Of a stretch of DNA of 29,432 nt, positions 1 to 8,054 are shown piece after piece. The stretch lies in the NCBI GenBank assembly GCA_023418315.1, contig JAEZZY010000017.1, positions 1-29,432 on the forward strand, read 5' to 3'. This DNA comes from Bacteroidota bacterium. Lineage in GTDB: Bacteria; Bacteroidota; Bacteroidia; Chitinophagales; Chitinophagaceae. Each line of letters begins with the position of its first letter. Positions within the stretch are counted from its first letter, which is position 1. The notes below the pieces were generated by a model that saw only the letters and a list, made by a program, of their open reading frames with translations, did not search any database and was not told where the DNA came from. The translations under genes and the position numbers were made by a program.

Positions 1-316
1 ACTCTATTTTTCTGCTCCGCCGCCGCCCGCCCCCCGCCCCCCCCCCCCCCCCCCCTTCTCATTTTTGCTGCCTATAGTACCTAGAACGAAATAACAGGTG
101 TAATAGCCAGGTTGTTAGGAATTGTTCCCGAAAATTGTCCCAACACAAATGCGGTGATGCGATTCTCACCCGCCATTCTTTAAAAGGCTATTTTACGCTC
201 CTTTTCACACATCCTACTTCATTTTTTTTACCGATATTTTTCACAAGAATGCCTTCGGAAAAAAATAAATAATTATATTAGGGACTTAATTTGACAGATT
301 ATAGTTTTACTCTTTT
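1..316. other. Non-coding stretch with poly-C tract
   Basis: I see no convincing gene here. The left edge is extremely C-rich, with an uninterrupted run of 19 C at 37-55 preceded by CCG-like repeats; the rest is AT-rich and ordinary. The C run may be a phase-variable tract, but it could equally be a contig-end or sequencing artefact. No clear TAnnTTTG box lies at a good distance from the gene starting at 317, although a TTTG at 290-293 could serve as a -33 element. Confidence 0.6.
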
Positions 317-1024
317 ATGAATAAGAAAGAAAACACTATCGGGTTGCTACAAAACAAGCCCGGTAATATCTCCAGACGCGGCTTCTTAGGGCTTACCGGC
401 GGGCTGCTGGCAGCCGGAGCTTTATTGGACTCCTGCACCAAAGACGATAACAACGGCGGCGCAGGCGTAGTGCTTACCAAAAACGATATCGGCGTGCTGA
501 ACTACCTCTATGCCATAGAGCAAATGGGAACAGCATTCTACGAAGAGCTTACCACAAGAGATTTTTACAGTGGCATTACTGCAGATGAAAAACTGAGGCT
601 GAATGAAATTCACCAGCATGGCAAAGCACATAGAGAACTGCTCAAAACTCTTACGGGAACCAAAGCGCTCCCTTCTCTTTCCTTTGATTTTTCCTCCGTA
701 AATTTCAGCAGCAGAGAAAGCGTATTGCAAACTGCTCGCTCGCTTAAAGACCTGAGCGTATCTGCCTACAACGGCGCTGCTCAATTAGTGGAAAAAGCTC
801 AGTACGTATTACTGATGGCGAAAATGGTTTCGGTGGAAGCAAGGCATTCTGCCTATATCAGAGAATTATTGATGGCAGGTACATTCGCCTCTGCTTACAG
901 TGCGGTGGATTATCAGTTTGATGCCTTCAACGGCTTGGAGATTTCTAAAAATCCCGATGTGGTATTAGCCGCTGCCAGCAGTTATATCAAGACACCGATT
1001 GTAAACAATTTACCTCTTTCCTAA
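317..1024 (+). CDS. Ferritin-like protein with Tat lipoprotein signal
   Basis: 235 residues. The N-terminus has a twin-arginine motif (SRRGFLGL, Arg20-Arg21), a hydrophobic stretch and a lipobox LLDSC ending at Cys40, so I predict folded export by Tat followed by lipid anchoring. The rest is helical and carries ferritin-like metal-ligand patterns: Glu68 and Glu76/77 in helix 1, E-I-H-Q-H around 97-101, H-R-E around 105-107, and E-A-R-H at 174-177. This matches the ferritin-like (PF13668-type) family of Bacteroidota, whose physiological role is not well established. It is followed after 10 nt by a second family member and then by tatA, suggesting a unit for exporting these proteins. The metal and activity cannot be told from sequence. 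Confidence 0.8.
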   Translation: MNKKENTIGLLQNKPGNISRRGFLGLTGGLLAAGALLDSCTKDDNNGGAGVVLTKNDIGVLNYLYAIEQMGTAFYEELTTRDFYSGITADEKLRLNEIHQHGKAHRELLKTLTGTKALPSLSFDFSSVNFSSRESVLQTARSLKDLSVSAYNGAAQLVEKAQYVLLMAKMVSVEARHSAYIRELLMAGTFASAYSAVDYQFDAFNGLEISKNPDVVLAAASSYIKTPIVNNLPLS

Positions 1025-1034
1025 ATCCATACTC

Positions 1035-1862
1035 ATGAACTTCAGCCATATACTCCACGAGATAGCCGGCACTGCACCCGAAACGTTTGAAAAAACAGAC
1101 GGACGTCGTAATGTGCTAAAAAATATTTCCCGAAAGGTAGCCCTCACCGCTTTGCCTTTTGCATTAGGCGCAAGCTCCCAAAAGGCTCATGCGCAGTCTT
1201 CACCCAATACCGTAATAACAGACAGTCTGAATTTTATATTAGACCTCAAAAACCTGACCGCCGCATTTTATTCGGAAGCCGTAGCTCAGTTACTATTCCC
1301 AAACCATCAAACCCAATCTGCCTTCACCACTATCCTGAATCAGGAACAAGCCCATGTGCATTTTCTAAAAACCAATATTCTGGCTATGGGTGGCACGGTC
1401 AATACAGTACCTGCCTATGATTTTACCTTGGAAGGCGCATTAGATCCTTTCCATGATTTTGCTACACTGCTTATCGTGGCTCAGGTATTGGAAGACATGA
1501 GCGTACGTGCCATTAAAGGACAAGCTACTAACCTGATGAGCCATAATAACGCCTCATTAACCTCCGTGCTGAATATACACTCCATAGATGCCCGCCACGC
1601 CTCTTATATCCGCCAGTTGCGCGCTACCATTACCGGCGGCACCGCCACTGTAAAACCGTGGATCACCGGCAACCAAACGGGAATAGAAAACAACGCTTTC
1701 AAAAATGCCTATGCAGGCGAGCAAACTTCCACACAAGAAGGAATTAATCTTATAGGAATCGGAGGGCAAAACATCACTGCACTCGCGGCTTCGGAAGCAT
1801 TTGACGAACCTCTTTCGCAAAACGAAGTATTAGCCGTGATAAAACCATTTATAGTTGCGTAA
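1035..1862 (+). CDS. Ferritin-like protein, second copy, Tat-type signal
   Basis: 275 residues, paralogous to the gene just upstream. It has an N-terminal Arg24-Arg25 pair followed by a hydrophobic stretch and an AHAQ cleavage-like site near residue 54. That suggests a Tat or Sec signal peptide without lipobox, so a periplasmic product. Ferritin-like ligands are visible: Glu81, Glu104 with His107 (EQAH), Glu153 and D-A-R-H at 185-188. The paralogue has EARH at the last site, so one Glu ligand is replaced by Asp here. The C-terminal ~70 residues extend past the four-helix core. Ten nt separate it from the upstream gene, so co-transcription is likely. The start is the first ATG after that stop; the signal lies about 20 residues in, which is usual for this family. 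Confidence 0.75.
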   Translation: MNFSHILHEIAGTAPETFEKTDGRRNVLKNISRKVALTALPFALGASSQKAHAQSSPNTVITDSLNFILDLKNLTAAFYSEAVAQLLFPNHQTQSAFTTILNQEQAHVHFLKTNILAMGGTVNTVPAYDFTLEGALDPFHDFATLLIVAQVLEDMSVRAIKGQATNLMSHNNASLTSVLNIHSIDARHASYIRQLRATITGGTATVKPWITGNQTGIENNAFKNAYAGEQTSTQEGINLIGIGGQNITALAASEAFDEPLSQNEVLAVIKPFIVA

Positions 1863-1867
1863 CTTTG
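1860..1867 (+). promoter_or_regulatory. Candidate -7 box for tatA
   Basis: The octamer TAACTTTG fits the Bacteroidota TAnnTTTG consensus, overlaps the stop codon of the ferritin-like gene, and lies 20 nt before the tatA start. I see no matching -33 TTG, so it is only a candidate internal promoter. Confidence 0.35.
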
Positions 1868-1887
1868 GGCTATAATTCTTTTAAGCT

Positions 1888-2094
1888 ATGAATAGCGAAA
1901 GCCTGCTGATATTATTTGCGATGCCCGGTGTTACCGAGATGATCATCATCCTCGTTATTATTCTTTTGCTCTTTGGGGCAAAGAAAATACCGGAGCTGGC
2001 AAAAGGGCTGGGAAAAGGAATTAAAGAATTTAAGGACGCTAAAGACGAAGCGAAAAACGAAGGTTCTGAAAAAGAGATAGAAAACAAGAATTAG
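1888..2094 (+). CDS. tatA: Twin-arginine translocase subunit TatA/E
   Basis: 68 residues with the full TatA layout: one N-terminal membrane helix (about 14-29), the Phe-Gly hinge at 29-30, an amphipathic helix beginning KKIPELAKG, then a charged Lys/Glu-rich tail. TatA forms the pore component of the Tat pathway, which moves folded proteins across the inner membrane. An alternative ATG at 1921 would start at MPGVTEM, close to the short periplasmic end of many TatA proteins; the upstream ATG is also usual in Bacteroidota. It lies 25 nt after two genes with twin-arginine signals, so the three probably act together. tatC is not in the window. Confidence 0.9.
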   Translation: MNSESLLILFAMPGVTEMIIILVIILLLFGAKKIPELAKGLGKGIKEFKDAKDEAKNEGSEKEIENKN

Positions 2095-2113
2095 TTTCCA
2101 CTTCTTTATACTT

Positions 2114-2146
2114 AGAACGCCATTCAAATAGCTTGAATGGCGTTCT
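2114..2146. terminator. Bidirectional hairpin between convergent genes
   Basis: A perfect 14-bp stem (AGAACGCCATTCAA at 2114-2127 with its complement at 2133-2146) and a 5-nt loop sit between tatA (+) and the TolB-like gene (-). The T tract is weak on both sides. Position and stem strength support a shared terminator. Confidence 0.7.
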
Positions 2147-2168
2147 CTATTAATACAATTTTACTGGG

Positions 2169-3251
2169 CTACTCTACCCAGTCGGCAATAAAAACATTGG
2201 TATCATGCGTGCCGCCGTTGTTACGGTTGCTGCTGAAAATAATTTTTTTACCATCGGGGGAGAAGATGGGAAAGGCATCAAAACCGCCGTCATGCGAAAT
2301 TTTTTCCAGCCCGCTGCCGTCCATATTTATGATATACATATTGAAGGGGAAGCCTCTTTCATATTCATGGTTGGAGGCAAAAATGATGCGATCGCCATCA
2401 GGCATGAAATTGGGTGCCCAGTTGGCTTTGCCCAGCGAAGTTATTTGTTGCACATCGGTGCCGTCGGCATTTGCTACATATACTTCCATATTGGTAGGCG
2501 CTACTAAGCCTTGCGCTAAAAGCTCTTTGTATTCTTTGATTTCTCCTTCTGTCTTAGGGCGGGAGGCGCGCCATACGATTTTGCTGCCGTCGGGTGAAAA
2601 CCAGGCGCCGCCGTCATAGCCGAGATCGGTAGTAATCTGTTTTACATTTTTACCGTCAAGATCCATTACATAGAGGTCGAGATCGCCATTGCGCATTGAG
2701 GTAAAAATAATTTTATCACCTTTAGGAGATATGGTTGGCTCGGCATCATATCCTTTTTCGTGGGTGAGCTGTTGGGTGATATTGCCGTTCAGATCCGCTA
2801 CAAAAATATCATAGCTTTCATAAATCGGCCATACATATTTTTTCATTGCTTTTTTATCCGGCACAGGCGGGCAATCATCCGAACCGAGGTGCGTGGAGGA
2901 ATAAAGCACGTGTTTTTTATCCGGCATGAGGTAGGCGCAGGTGGTGCGTCCCTTGCCGGTGCTTACCATTTTATAATCGAATTTTTCTTCCTCTTTTGTA
3001 GGCAATTTGCCATAAAAGATTTGATCACACATCAGACCTTCTTTGGCATCGGTTCTTTGAAAAATGATATGCTCATTATCAAAGCCGAAATAAGCCTCTG
3101 CATTATCTCCGCCAAAGGTGAGCTGACGAATGTTTTTAAAATGTTTTTCATCGGGGTAAACCAATGATCCGGCTTCTAAAGATGCATCTTTTTGTGCAAA
3201 AGAAACCATGGATGACCATAGTGCTAAGCAGCTGAGAACATAGTGTTTCAT
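2169..3251 (-). CDS. TolB-like WD40/PD40 beta-propeller protein, secreted
   Basis: About 360 residues. The chosen ATG at 3251 gives a good signal peptide (MKHYVLSCLALWSSMVSFAQ). An earlier ATG at 3293 overlaps the maf stop as ATGA but adds 14 residues that would bury the signal. The mature part is built of PD40 repeats: SPKGDKIIF, SPDGSKIVW, MPDGDRIIF and SPDGKKIIF, each followed by an N-x-D/D-x-D-G turn, as in TolB-type propellers. The likely location is periplasm or cell surface. It is the last gene of a minus-strand group ubiA-maf-this gene. Its ligand or enzymatic role is unknown; a TolB role proper is unlikely because no tol genes are near. Confidence 0.8.
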   Translation of the reverse strand: MKHYVLSCLALWSSMVSFAQKDASLEAGSLVYPDEKHFKNIRQLTFGGDNAEAYFGFDNEHIIFQRTDAKEGLMCDQIFYGKLPTKEEEKFDYKMVSTGKGRTTCAYLMPDKKHVLYSSTHLGSDDCPPVPDKKAMKKYVWPIYESYDIFVADLNGNITQQLTHEKGYDAEPTISPKGDKIIFTSMRNGDLDLYVMDLDGKNVKQITTDLGYDGGAWFSPDGSKIVWRASRPKTEGEIKEYKELLAQGLVAPTNMEVYVANADGTDVQQITSLGKANWAPNFMPDGDRIIFASNHEYERGFPFNMYIINMDGSGLEKISHDGGFDAFPIFSPDGKKIIFSSNRNNGGTHDTNVFIADWVE

Positions 3252-3289
3252 AACGGATGGCAAAGCTAACTCATCGCGGATTTCTTTTG

Positions 3290-3856
3290 TCATGCTTTTG
3301 TCAGCACGGCCAGTTTTTTAACAACTTCGCCTATAGGCAAGCCCATTACGTTGTAATAGTCGCCATTAATTTTTTCAATTCCTACCATTCCTATCCATTC
3401 TTGTATGGCATAGGCACCGGCCTTATCCATGGGCTGATAGCGCTTTATATAATGCTGCAATTGCGCATCAGTGAGCGCCCGGAAATATACTTCCGTTACT
3501 ACTGAAAACAAGATTTGCCTGTCGCCTTTTTTCATACATACGCCGGTAATGACTTCATGTTTTTTGCCGGATAGTTTTTTTAAAATGCGCAGTGCATCTA
3601 CATCATCTTTAGGTTTTCCCAGGATTTCATTGTCTATCACTACAATGGTATCGGCGGCGATGATAATGGCTTCCGGATTGATTGTGGAGATAACTTCTGC
3701 TTTTTTTGTGGCAAGATATTCGGGTACGTTTATCGCTTCCATTCCCTGCGGATTTGTTTCATCCACATCTGCTACCTGTATGTCAAAATCTATTTCCGCC
3801 GCTTCGAGCAACTGTTTTCTGCGAGGAGATTGGGAAGCTAAAATTATCTGAGCCAT
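3290..3856 (-). CDS. maf: Maf-family nucleotide pyrophosphatase
   Basis: 188 residues from the ATG at 3856, where the protein opens MAQIILASQSPRRKQLL, the classic Maf N-terminus (SxSPRR, Ser8 to Arg13). Further upstream codons in frame are spurious. Other family marks are the Asp-Glu region at 30-33, AADTIV at 67-72 and the GKP segment at 80-82. Maf proteins are house-cleaning pyrophosphatases that hydrolyse dTTP/UTP or modified nucleotides to monophosphates; which subtype this is cannot be settled here. The start overlaps the 3' end of the prenyltransferase gene by 13 nt, and its stop overlaps an ATG of the next gene, so the three are tightly coupled. Confidence 0.92.
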   Translation of the reverse strand: MAQIILASQSPRRKQLLEAAEIDFDIQVADVDETNPQGMEAINVPEYLATKKAEVISTINPEAIIIAADTIVVIDNEILGKPKDDVDALRILKKLSGKKHEVITGVCMKKGDRQILFSVVTEVYFRALTDAQLQHYIKRYQPMDKAGAYAIQEWIGMVGIEKINGDYYNVMGLPIGEVVKKLAVLTKA

Positions 3857-4860
3857 TCGGTAATAAAATTTACGATAAGCGAGCCGATGCCGGCTACCAT
3901 TATCAGTTTTATAGCGGTGCTTTGCCGGGCATAATGCCGGGTGCTGCTTTGTTTGTTCAAAAAATAAATCCACACAGCTAAGGGTATTACCAAGGCTATG
4001 AAGGTATAGATACCGAGTGTATAATTGTGCGTGGCAATGAGGCAGTAAGAAGAAAGCAAGAGGGGTAATATAGCCAATACGGAAAGCAACTGGGTAAAAT
4101 GCGTGGTTGTTTTCAGCCCCCAGCGAATCGGCATAGTATCGCAGCCTTCCTGCATATCGCCTTTCAGGTCTTCCATATCTTTTACGATCTCACGAATCCA
4201 GGTTAAGATAAAGGCAAAATATGCATACACACCCAGCAGCCATAGCGGATTGAGATGCAGAAAACCTGCAGCTTCTTTTTCAAAAATCGGTTTCTTTAAA
4301 AATACATGCATAGCAGGTTCATACACGACAAGAGTAAGAATGGTAAGAGCTGTCAGCAGCGCCACCACTACATTTCCTATCATAAACTGCTGTTTGAATT
4401 TGGTGGAATAAAGCCATAAAAGGAAGGTAACGAGTATCTGAACCGTAAGCCATTCATAGGCACTACGCTGATGCGCCACATACCAGGCGAGCGTAATGCC
4501 AAGCAGATTAAAAACCGTGTGCATGACGATAGCCATTCTTCGCGGTATTTTTTTTTCCAGCACCATTTTATCCGGCTTGTTAATCATGTCTATGCGGATG
4601 TCGAAATAATCATTAATAATATAGCCGGCAGCAGCAATGAGCAAGGTGGAAATAGTGATTAAGGAAAAATGAAACGGCGTGAGCAATAAAGGCGGCAGCC
4701 CTTCCCAGGTGCGGGATGCAGGCAGAATGACACAGGCCCATATCAGCATCTGCGTGCAAAGGATGATGAGCAGATTTTTCCAGCGGATAAGGGTAAACCA
4801 GGCATCCGGTGAATTTCCGAACGGAGAAGAGGGAGGAGGAATGTTAGCAGATTGGCTCAT
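3844..4860 (-). CDS. UbiA-family prenyltransferase
   Basis: 338 residues, integral membrane with about eight or nine hydrophobic helices. The first Asp-rich motif reads NDYFDIRID (Asp84, Asp87, Asp91) and the second is REIVKDMEDLKGD (Asp228, Asp231, Asp235). Both bind the Mg-diphosphate of the prenyl donor in UbiA enzymes. Bacteroidota homologues beside maf are usually annotated as geranylgeranylglycerol-phosphate geranylgeranyltransferase-like, but the acceptor cannot be read from sequence; a quinone or other aromatic acceptor is possible. It is the first gene of the ubiA-maf-TolB-like group, and about 200 nt without a gene separate it from nuoG. Confidence 0.85.
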   Translation of the reverse strand: MSQSANIPPPSSPFGNSPDAWFTLIRWKNLLIILCTQMLIWACVILPASRTWEGLPPLLLTPFHFSLITISTLLIAAAGYIINDYFDIRIDMINKPDKMVLEKKIPRRMAIVMHTVFNLLGITLAWYVAHQRSAYEWLTVQILVTFLLWLYSTKFKQQFMIGNVVVALLTALTILTLVVYEPAMHVFLKKPIFEKEAAGFLHLNPLWLLGVYAYFAFILTWIREIVKDMEDLKGDMQEGCDTMPIRWGLKTTTHFTQLLSVLAILPLLLSSYCLIATHNYTLGIYTFIALVIPLAVWIYFLNKQSSTRHYARQSTAIKLIMVAGIGSLIVNFITEWLR

Positions 4861-5061
4861 ATTGTTTCCGGAAGATGAGGCAAGCTAAATCATTTCATGA
4901 AATAAATAAGCGGGGCGATCCCTATACGATAATTTCAAATGGAGTATTCTACATTCTATCTTTTTCTAATTGTGCCTCCCTTTTAACTCATCAATTGCTT
5001 GTTTGTTAAGTTTTGTTTAGGTGGGTTTCTGCCCTTCAACACAAACGTCCATCAACATTCA

Positions 5062-6207
5062 CTACTTCTTCCCTACATCCAGAATCCGTTCCTGTTCAAT
5101 CTTTTTGTTGGGAAGAAAATCATCGGAATGTGCCGGACGGTCAATTTTTGAAAGTTCTATTTCGGGTCGGTTCACATCGCTTTGGCTATGTATGTCGAAT
5201 AATAGTTTAGGCGATTTGCCAATCACTTCGTTGATTAAATTCACTTGCTCTTCTTGGGCGGTTACATAGTGTCCTTGTGTGATAACGCTATGGCGGTTGA
5301 TTTTCGCCGGACCTTCTATTACCCAGTCGCTTGTTTGTTTTTTATGGAAACGGCAAGTGTTGCAAACCCAGCCTGTTTTGCCGTTAGAGGCTTCTGCCAC
5401 TTCCCAGTATTCATCTCTGCGTGCCGTTACCCGATATACTTCATCACCGCGCATCCATAGCCTTACTTCACCGCAGCACTTATCGCAATCGCGGTGTGCA
5501 TCCATAGGCTTGGTAAACCATACACGGTTTTTAAAGCGGAAGGTTTTATCGGTAAGCGCGCCTACCGGACATACATCAATCACATTACCTACCATCTCGT
5601 GGTCGAGCGCTTTGGTGATGTAAGTACTTATCTGTGCCCGTTCACCCCGATTGATGATACCATGCTCTCGAACATCGCAAAGCTGCTGTGCTGCAAACAC
5701 ACAACGGAAGCACATGATACAGCGGTTCATGTGCAGTTGGATATAGGGTCCGAGATCTTCCGGTTCAAACGTTCTTCTCACGAATTCGGTGCGGGTGGTA
5801 TCCACGCCATGTTCGTAGCTGAGATCCTGCAATTTGCACTCGCCTGCCTGGTCGCACACAGGGCAATCCAGCGGATGATTGAGCAGCAAAAATTCGGTAA
5901 CACCATTACGTGCATCAGTAACACGTTCACTCGTTGCACTTTTCACTTCCATACCATCCATCACGGTGGTGCGGCAGCTTGCTACAAGCTTGGGCATAGG
6001 ACGAGGGTCTTTTTCCGAACCTTTCGTTACTTCTACAAGGCAGGTGCGGCATTTACCGCCGCTTCCTTGCAGTTTGGTATAATAGCACATGGTAGGAGGT
6101 ACTACATCACCGCCTATCTTACGTGCAGCATCTACTATGGTCGTTCCCGGAGGCACTTCCACGGGAATACCATCTATGATTACTTTGAAATTTTGTACGT
6201 CAGACAT
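5062..6207 (-). CDS. nuoG: NADH-quinone oxidoreductase subunit G (short form)
   Basis: 381 residues, part of the peripheral arm of complex I that passes electrons from NADH toward quinone. The cluster ligands are visible. A [2Fe-2S] site uses Cys41, Cys53, Cys56 and Cys78. The His-Cys3 [4Fe-4S] site uses His111, Cys115, Cys118 and Cys124. A further [4Fe-4S] site uses Cys163, Cys166, Cys169 and Cys213. A last group, Cys241, Cys244/245, Cys282 and Cys285, resembles the N7/Fe4S4 module. The long molybdopterin-like C-terminal half of proteobacterial NuoG is absent, as is common in Bacteroidota. It is the last nuo gene of the minus-strand series and is separated from nuoF by a GxxExxY gene. Confidence 0.93.
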   Translation of the reverse strand: MSDVQNFKVIIDGIPVEVPPGTTIVDAARKIGGDVVPPTMCYYTKLQGSGGKCRTCLVEVTKGSEKDPRPMPKLVASCRTTVMDGMEVKSATSERVTDARNGVTEFLLLNHPLDCPVCDQAGECKLQDLSYEHGVDTTRTEFVRRTFEPEDLGPYIQLHMNRCIMCFRCVFAAQQLCDVREHGIINRGERAQISTYITKALDHEMVGNVIDVCPVGALTDKTFRFKNRVWFTKPMDAHRDCDKCCGEVRLWMRGDEVYRVTARRDEYWEVAEASNGKTGWVCNTCRFHKKQTSDWVIEGPAKINRHSVITQGHYVTAQEEQVNLINEVIGKSPKLLFDIHSQSDVNRPEIELSKIDRPAHSDDFLPNKKIEQERILDVGKK

Positions 6208-6217
6208 ACTCGAATAT

Positions 6218-6680
6218 TTTCACGCAAAGACACAAAGGAGCAACGACGCTATTAATACAAGCCATTTACGATCCTATGAAATCCGTCTTTTAGCAAATCA
6301 ACATTAAAATTTATTAACAATCCTAATTTACAGTCGGTGAGTTTCAGGTAAGTAATCACTTGTTTATAGTGAACCTTTGCCAATTCTTCCACCGACTTTA
6401 TTTCAACAATAACTTTATTCTCTATTATGATATCCGCTCTAAAGCCAATATCCATTTTTATTTTTTCATGATAAACGGGAATAGCTTTTTGCCTTTCCAC
6501 TAACACATTTCCCTTTGTTAACTCATAAAACATAATCTCTTCATACACGCTTTCAAATAACCCCGGTCCATAAGTTCTGTGCAAGTTCAAAGACGTTCCA
6601 AAAACAATTTTCGCAATTTCATTCTCAGTCATAATAAAACGTCTTTGTGTCTCTTAATCTTTGCACCTTTGCGTGAAATT
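6218..6680. repeat. Inverted CGCAAAG-type repeats flanking a GxxExxY gene
   Basis: On the left (about 6219-6240, plus strand) the sequence reads TTTCACGCAAAGACACAAAG. On the right (about 6638-6680) the minus strand reads TTTCACGCAAAGGTGCAAAG, followed by a second ACACAAAGACG unit. The two ends are imperfect inverted repeats that enclose the 126-residue ORF and little else, and the right end runs into the nuoF stop codon. Similar CGCAAAG strings are common between genes of many Bacteroidota. Confidence 0.7.
6252..6632 (-). CDS. GxxExxY protein (PD-(D/E)xK-like)
   Basis: 126 residues. The family signature is clear: G-L-F-E-S-V-Y with Gly24, Glu27 and Tyr30. A nuclease-like core follows, with Asp67 in RADIII and Glu77-Ile-Lys79 in VEIKS, consistent with the PD-(D/E)xK superfamily to which GxxExxY proteins have been linked. 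No biochemical role is firmly known. It sits alone between nuoF and nuoG, bounded by inverted CGCAAAG-type repeats, so it looks like an inserted unit rather than a complex I gene. It has its own ATG, and nothing suggests translational coupling to nuoG. Confidence 0.85.
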   Translation of the reverse strand: MTENEIAKIVFGTSLNLHRTYGPGLFESVYEEIMFYELTKGNVLVERQKAIPVYHEKIKMDIGFRADIIIENKVIVEIKSVEELAKVHYKQVITYLKLTDCKLGLLINFNVDLLKDGFHRIVNGLY

Positions 6681-8022
6681 ATACAACCACTTCCAACGCA
6701 TCCGCATAATGCGCCAATCCAAAATTCCGTACCTGCGCTTCATCCGGACTCGTTACATGCCATTCAAATTCATCTCTGAAATGCCGGATGGCAGCAGCTA
6801 CCGGCCATGCAGCCGCATCTCCTAACGGGCAAATCGTATTTCCTTCAATTCTTCTTTGTATATCCCACAGCAAATCTATGTCCTTCATCTCACCCGTTCC
6901 GTATTCTATCTTTTTCAAAATGCGGTACATCCAGCCAGTTCCTTCACGACAAGGGCTGCATTGTCCGCAGCTTTCGTGCATGTAAAAATGGGCTAAGGTC
7001 ATTGTATGGCGCACCACGCATTGGTCTTCATCCAATACAATAAATCCACCCGACCCCATCATCGTACCTGTCTGAAAACCACCATCCGAAAGACTTTCAT
7101 AGTTCATCATGCGCGTTTCTCCTTTCGCTGTTTTCAGTAAAAGATTGGCAGGTAAAATAGGTACGGAAGAACCGCCCGGGATACAGGCTTTCAGCCGTTT
7201 GCCATTTGGAATGCCACCACAATATTCATCACTATAAATAAATTCTTCTACCGAAATAGTCATGTCTATTTCATAAACGCCCGGTTTGTTGATATTTCCA
7301 CATGCAGAAATCAGTTTGGTACCGGTAGATCGTCCCACGCCAATCTTTGCATATTCTTCACCGCCCATCGTAATAATCGGACTTACAGCGGCAATGCTTT
7401 CCACATTATTCACCACGGTAGGGCGCATCCATGCACCTTGCACTGCCGGGAAGGGTGGCTTGATACGCGGATTGCCGCGCTTGCCTTCAAGGCTTTCTAT
7501 CAATGCTGTTTCTTCTCCGCAGATGTAAGCGCCTGCACCCCGATGCACATAAATCTCCAAATCGAAACCGGTGCCGAGAATATTTTTACCCAAATAACCT
7601 GCTGCTTTGGCTTCCGCAATCGCCGCTTCCAGAATGTCGGGTATCCAAGCATACTCTCCGCGGATATAGACATAGCTTGTATTAGAGCCGAGTGCGAAAG
7701 AGGATATGATGATGCCTTCGATAAACAAATGCGGCAAAAACTCCATCAGGTAGCGGTCTTTAAACGTACCCGGTTCACTCTCATCGGCGTTTACCACCAA
7801 GTGGCGCGGAATGCCTTCGGGCTTGGCAATAAAGCTCCATTTCATACCCGTAGGGAAGCCCGCTCCGCCGCGACCGCGCAAACCGCTTTTCTTCACTTCT
7901 TCCACAATTTCCTCAGGCGTCATTTTCAGCGCCTTCTCCACAGATGCATAGCCGCCATTGGCTTTCCAAACCTCATAAGATTTGATGTTGGGTATATTTG
8001 CTTTTTCTAAAAGTAGTTTCAT
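6679..8022 (-). CDS. nuoF: NADH-quinone oxidoreductase subunit F
   Basis: 447 residues, the NADH-oxidising flavoprotein of complex I. The FMN/NADH-binding glycine-rich loop is GLRGRGGAGFPTGMKW (47-62), and NADESEPGTFKDR is the other family hallmark. The N3 [4Fe-4S] ligands are Cys352, Cys355, Cys358 (SCGQCSPCREGT) and Cys398 (CPLGDAAA). The length is normal and no frame damage is seen. It works with NuoE and NuoG, but here it is separated from nuoE by four non-nuo genes and from nuoG by a GxxExxY unit. The last codons overlap the end of the CGCAAAG repeat. Confidence 0.96.
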   Translation of the reverse strand: MKLLLEKANIPNIKSYEVWKANGGYASVEKALKMTPEEIVEEVKKSGLRGRGGAGFPTGMKWSFIAKPEGIPRHLVVNADESEPGTFKDRYLMEFLPHLFIEGIIISSFALGSNTSYVYIRGEYAWIPDILEAAIAEAKAAGYLGKNILGTGFDLEIYVHRGAGAYICGEETALIESLEGKRGNPRIKPPFPAVQGAWMRPTVVNNVESIAAVSPIITMGGEEYAKIGVGRSTGTKLISACGNINKPGVYEIDMTISVEEFIYSDEYCGGIPNGKRLKACIPGGSSVPILPANLLLKTAKGETRMMNYESLSDGGFQTGTMMGSGGFIVLDEDQCVVRHTMTLAHFYMHESCGQCSPCREGTGWMYRILKKIEYGTGEMKDIDLLWDIQRRIEGNTICPLGDAAAWPVAAAIRHFRDEFEWHVTSPDEAQVRNFGLAHYADALEVVV

Positions 8023-8054
8023 TTTTTAAGTCAAAAGTTAAAGGTCAAAACTGC

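Noticed and set aside
2137..2619. 160-codon plus-strand frame opposite the TolB-like gene
   Set aside because: The opposite strand encodes clear PD40 repeats, and this frame overlaps the terminator hairpin.
5494..6255. 253-codon open frame on the plus strand
   Set aside because: It is antisense to nuoG, whose cluster motifs are unmistakable, and the translation shows no known domain. It results from the codon bias of the real gene.
7438..8010. 190-codon open frame antisense to nuoF
   Set aside because: A shadow of nuoF: no domain and no sensible start.
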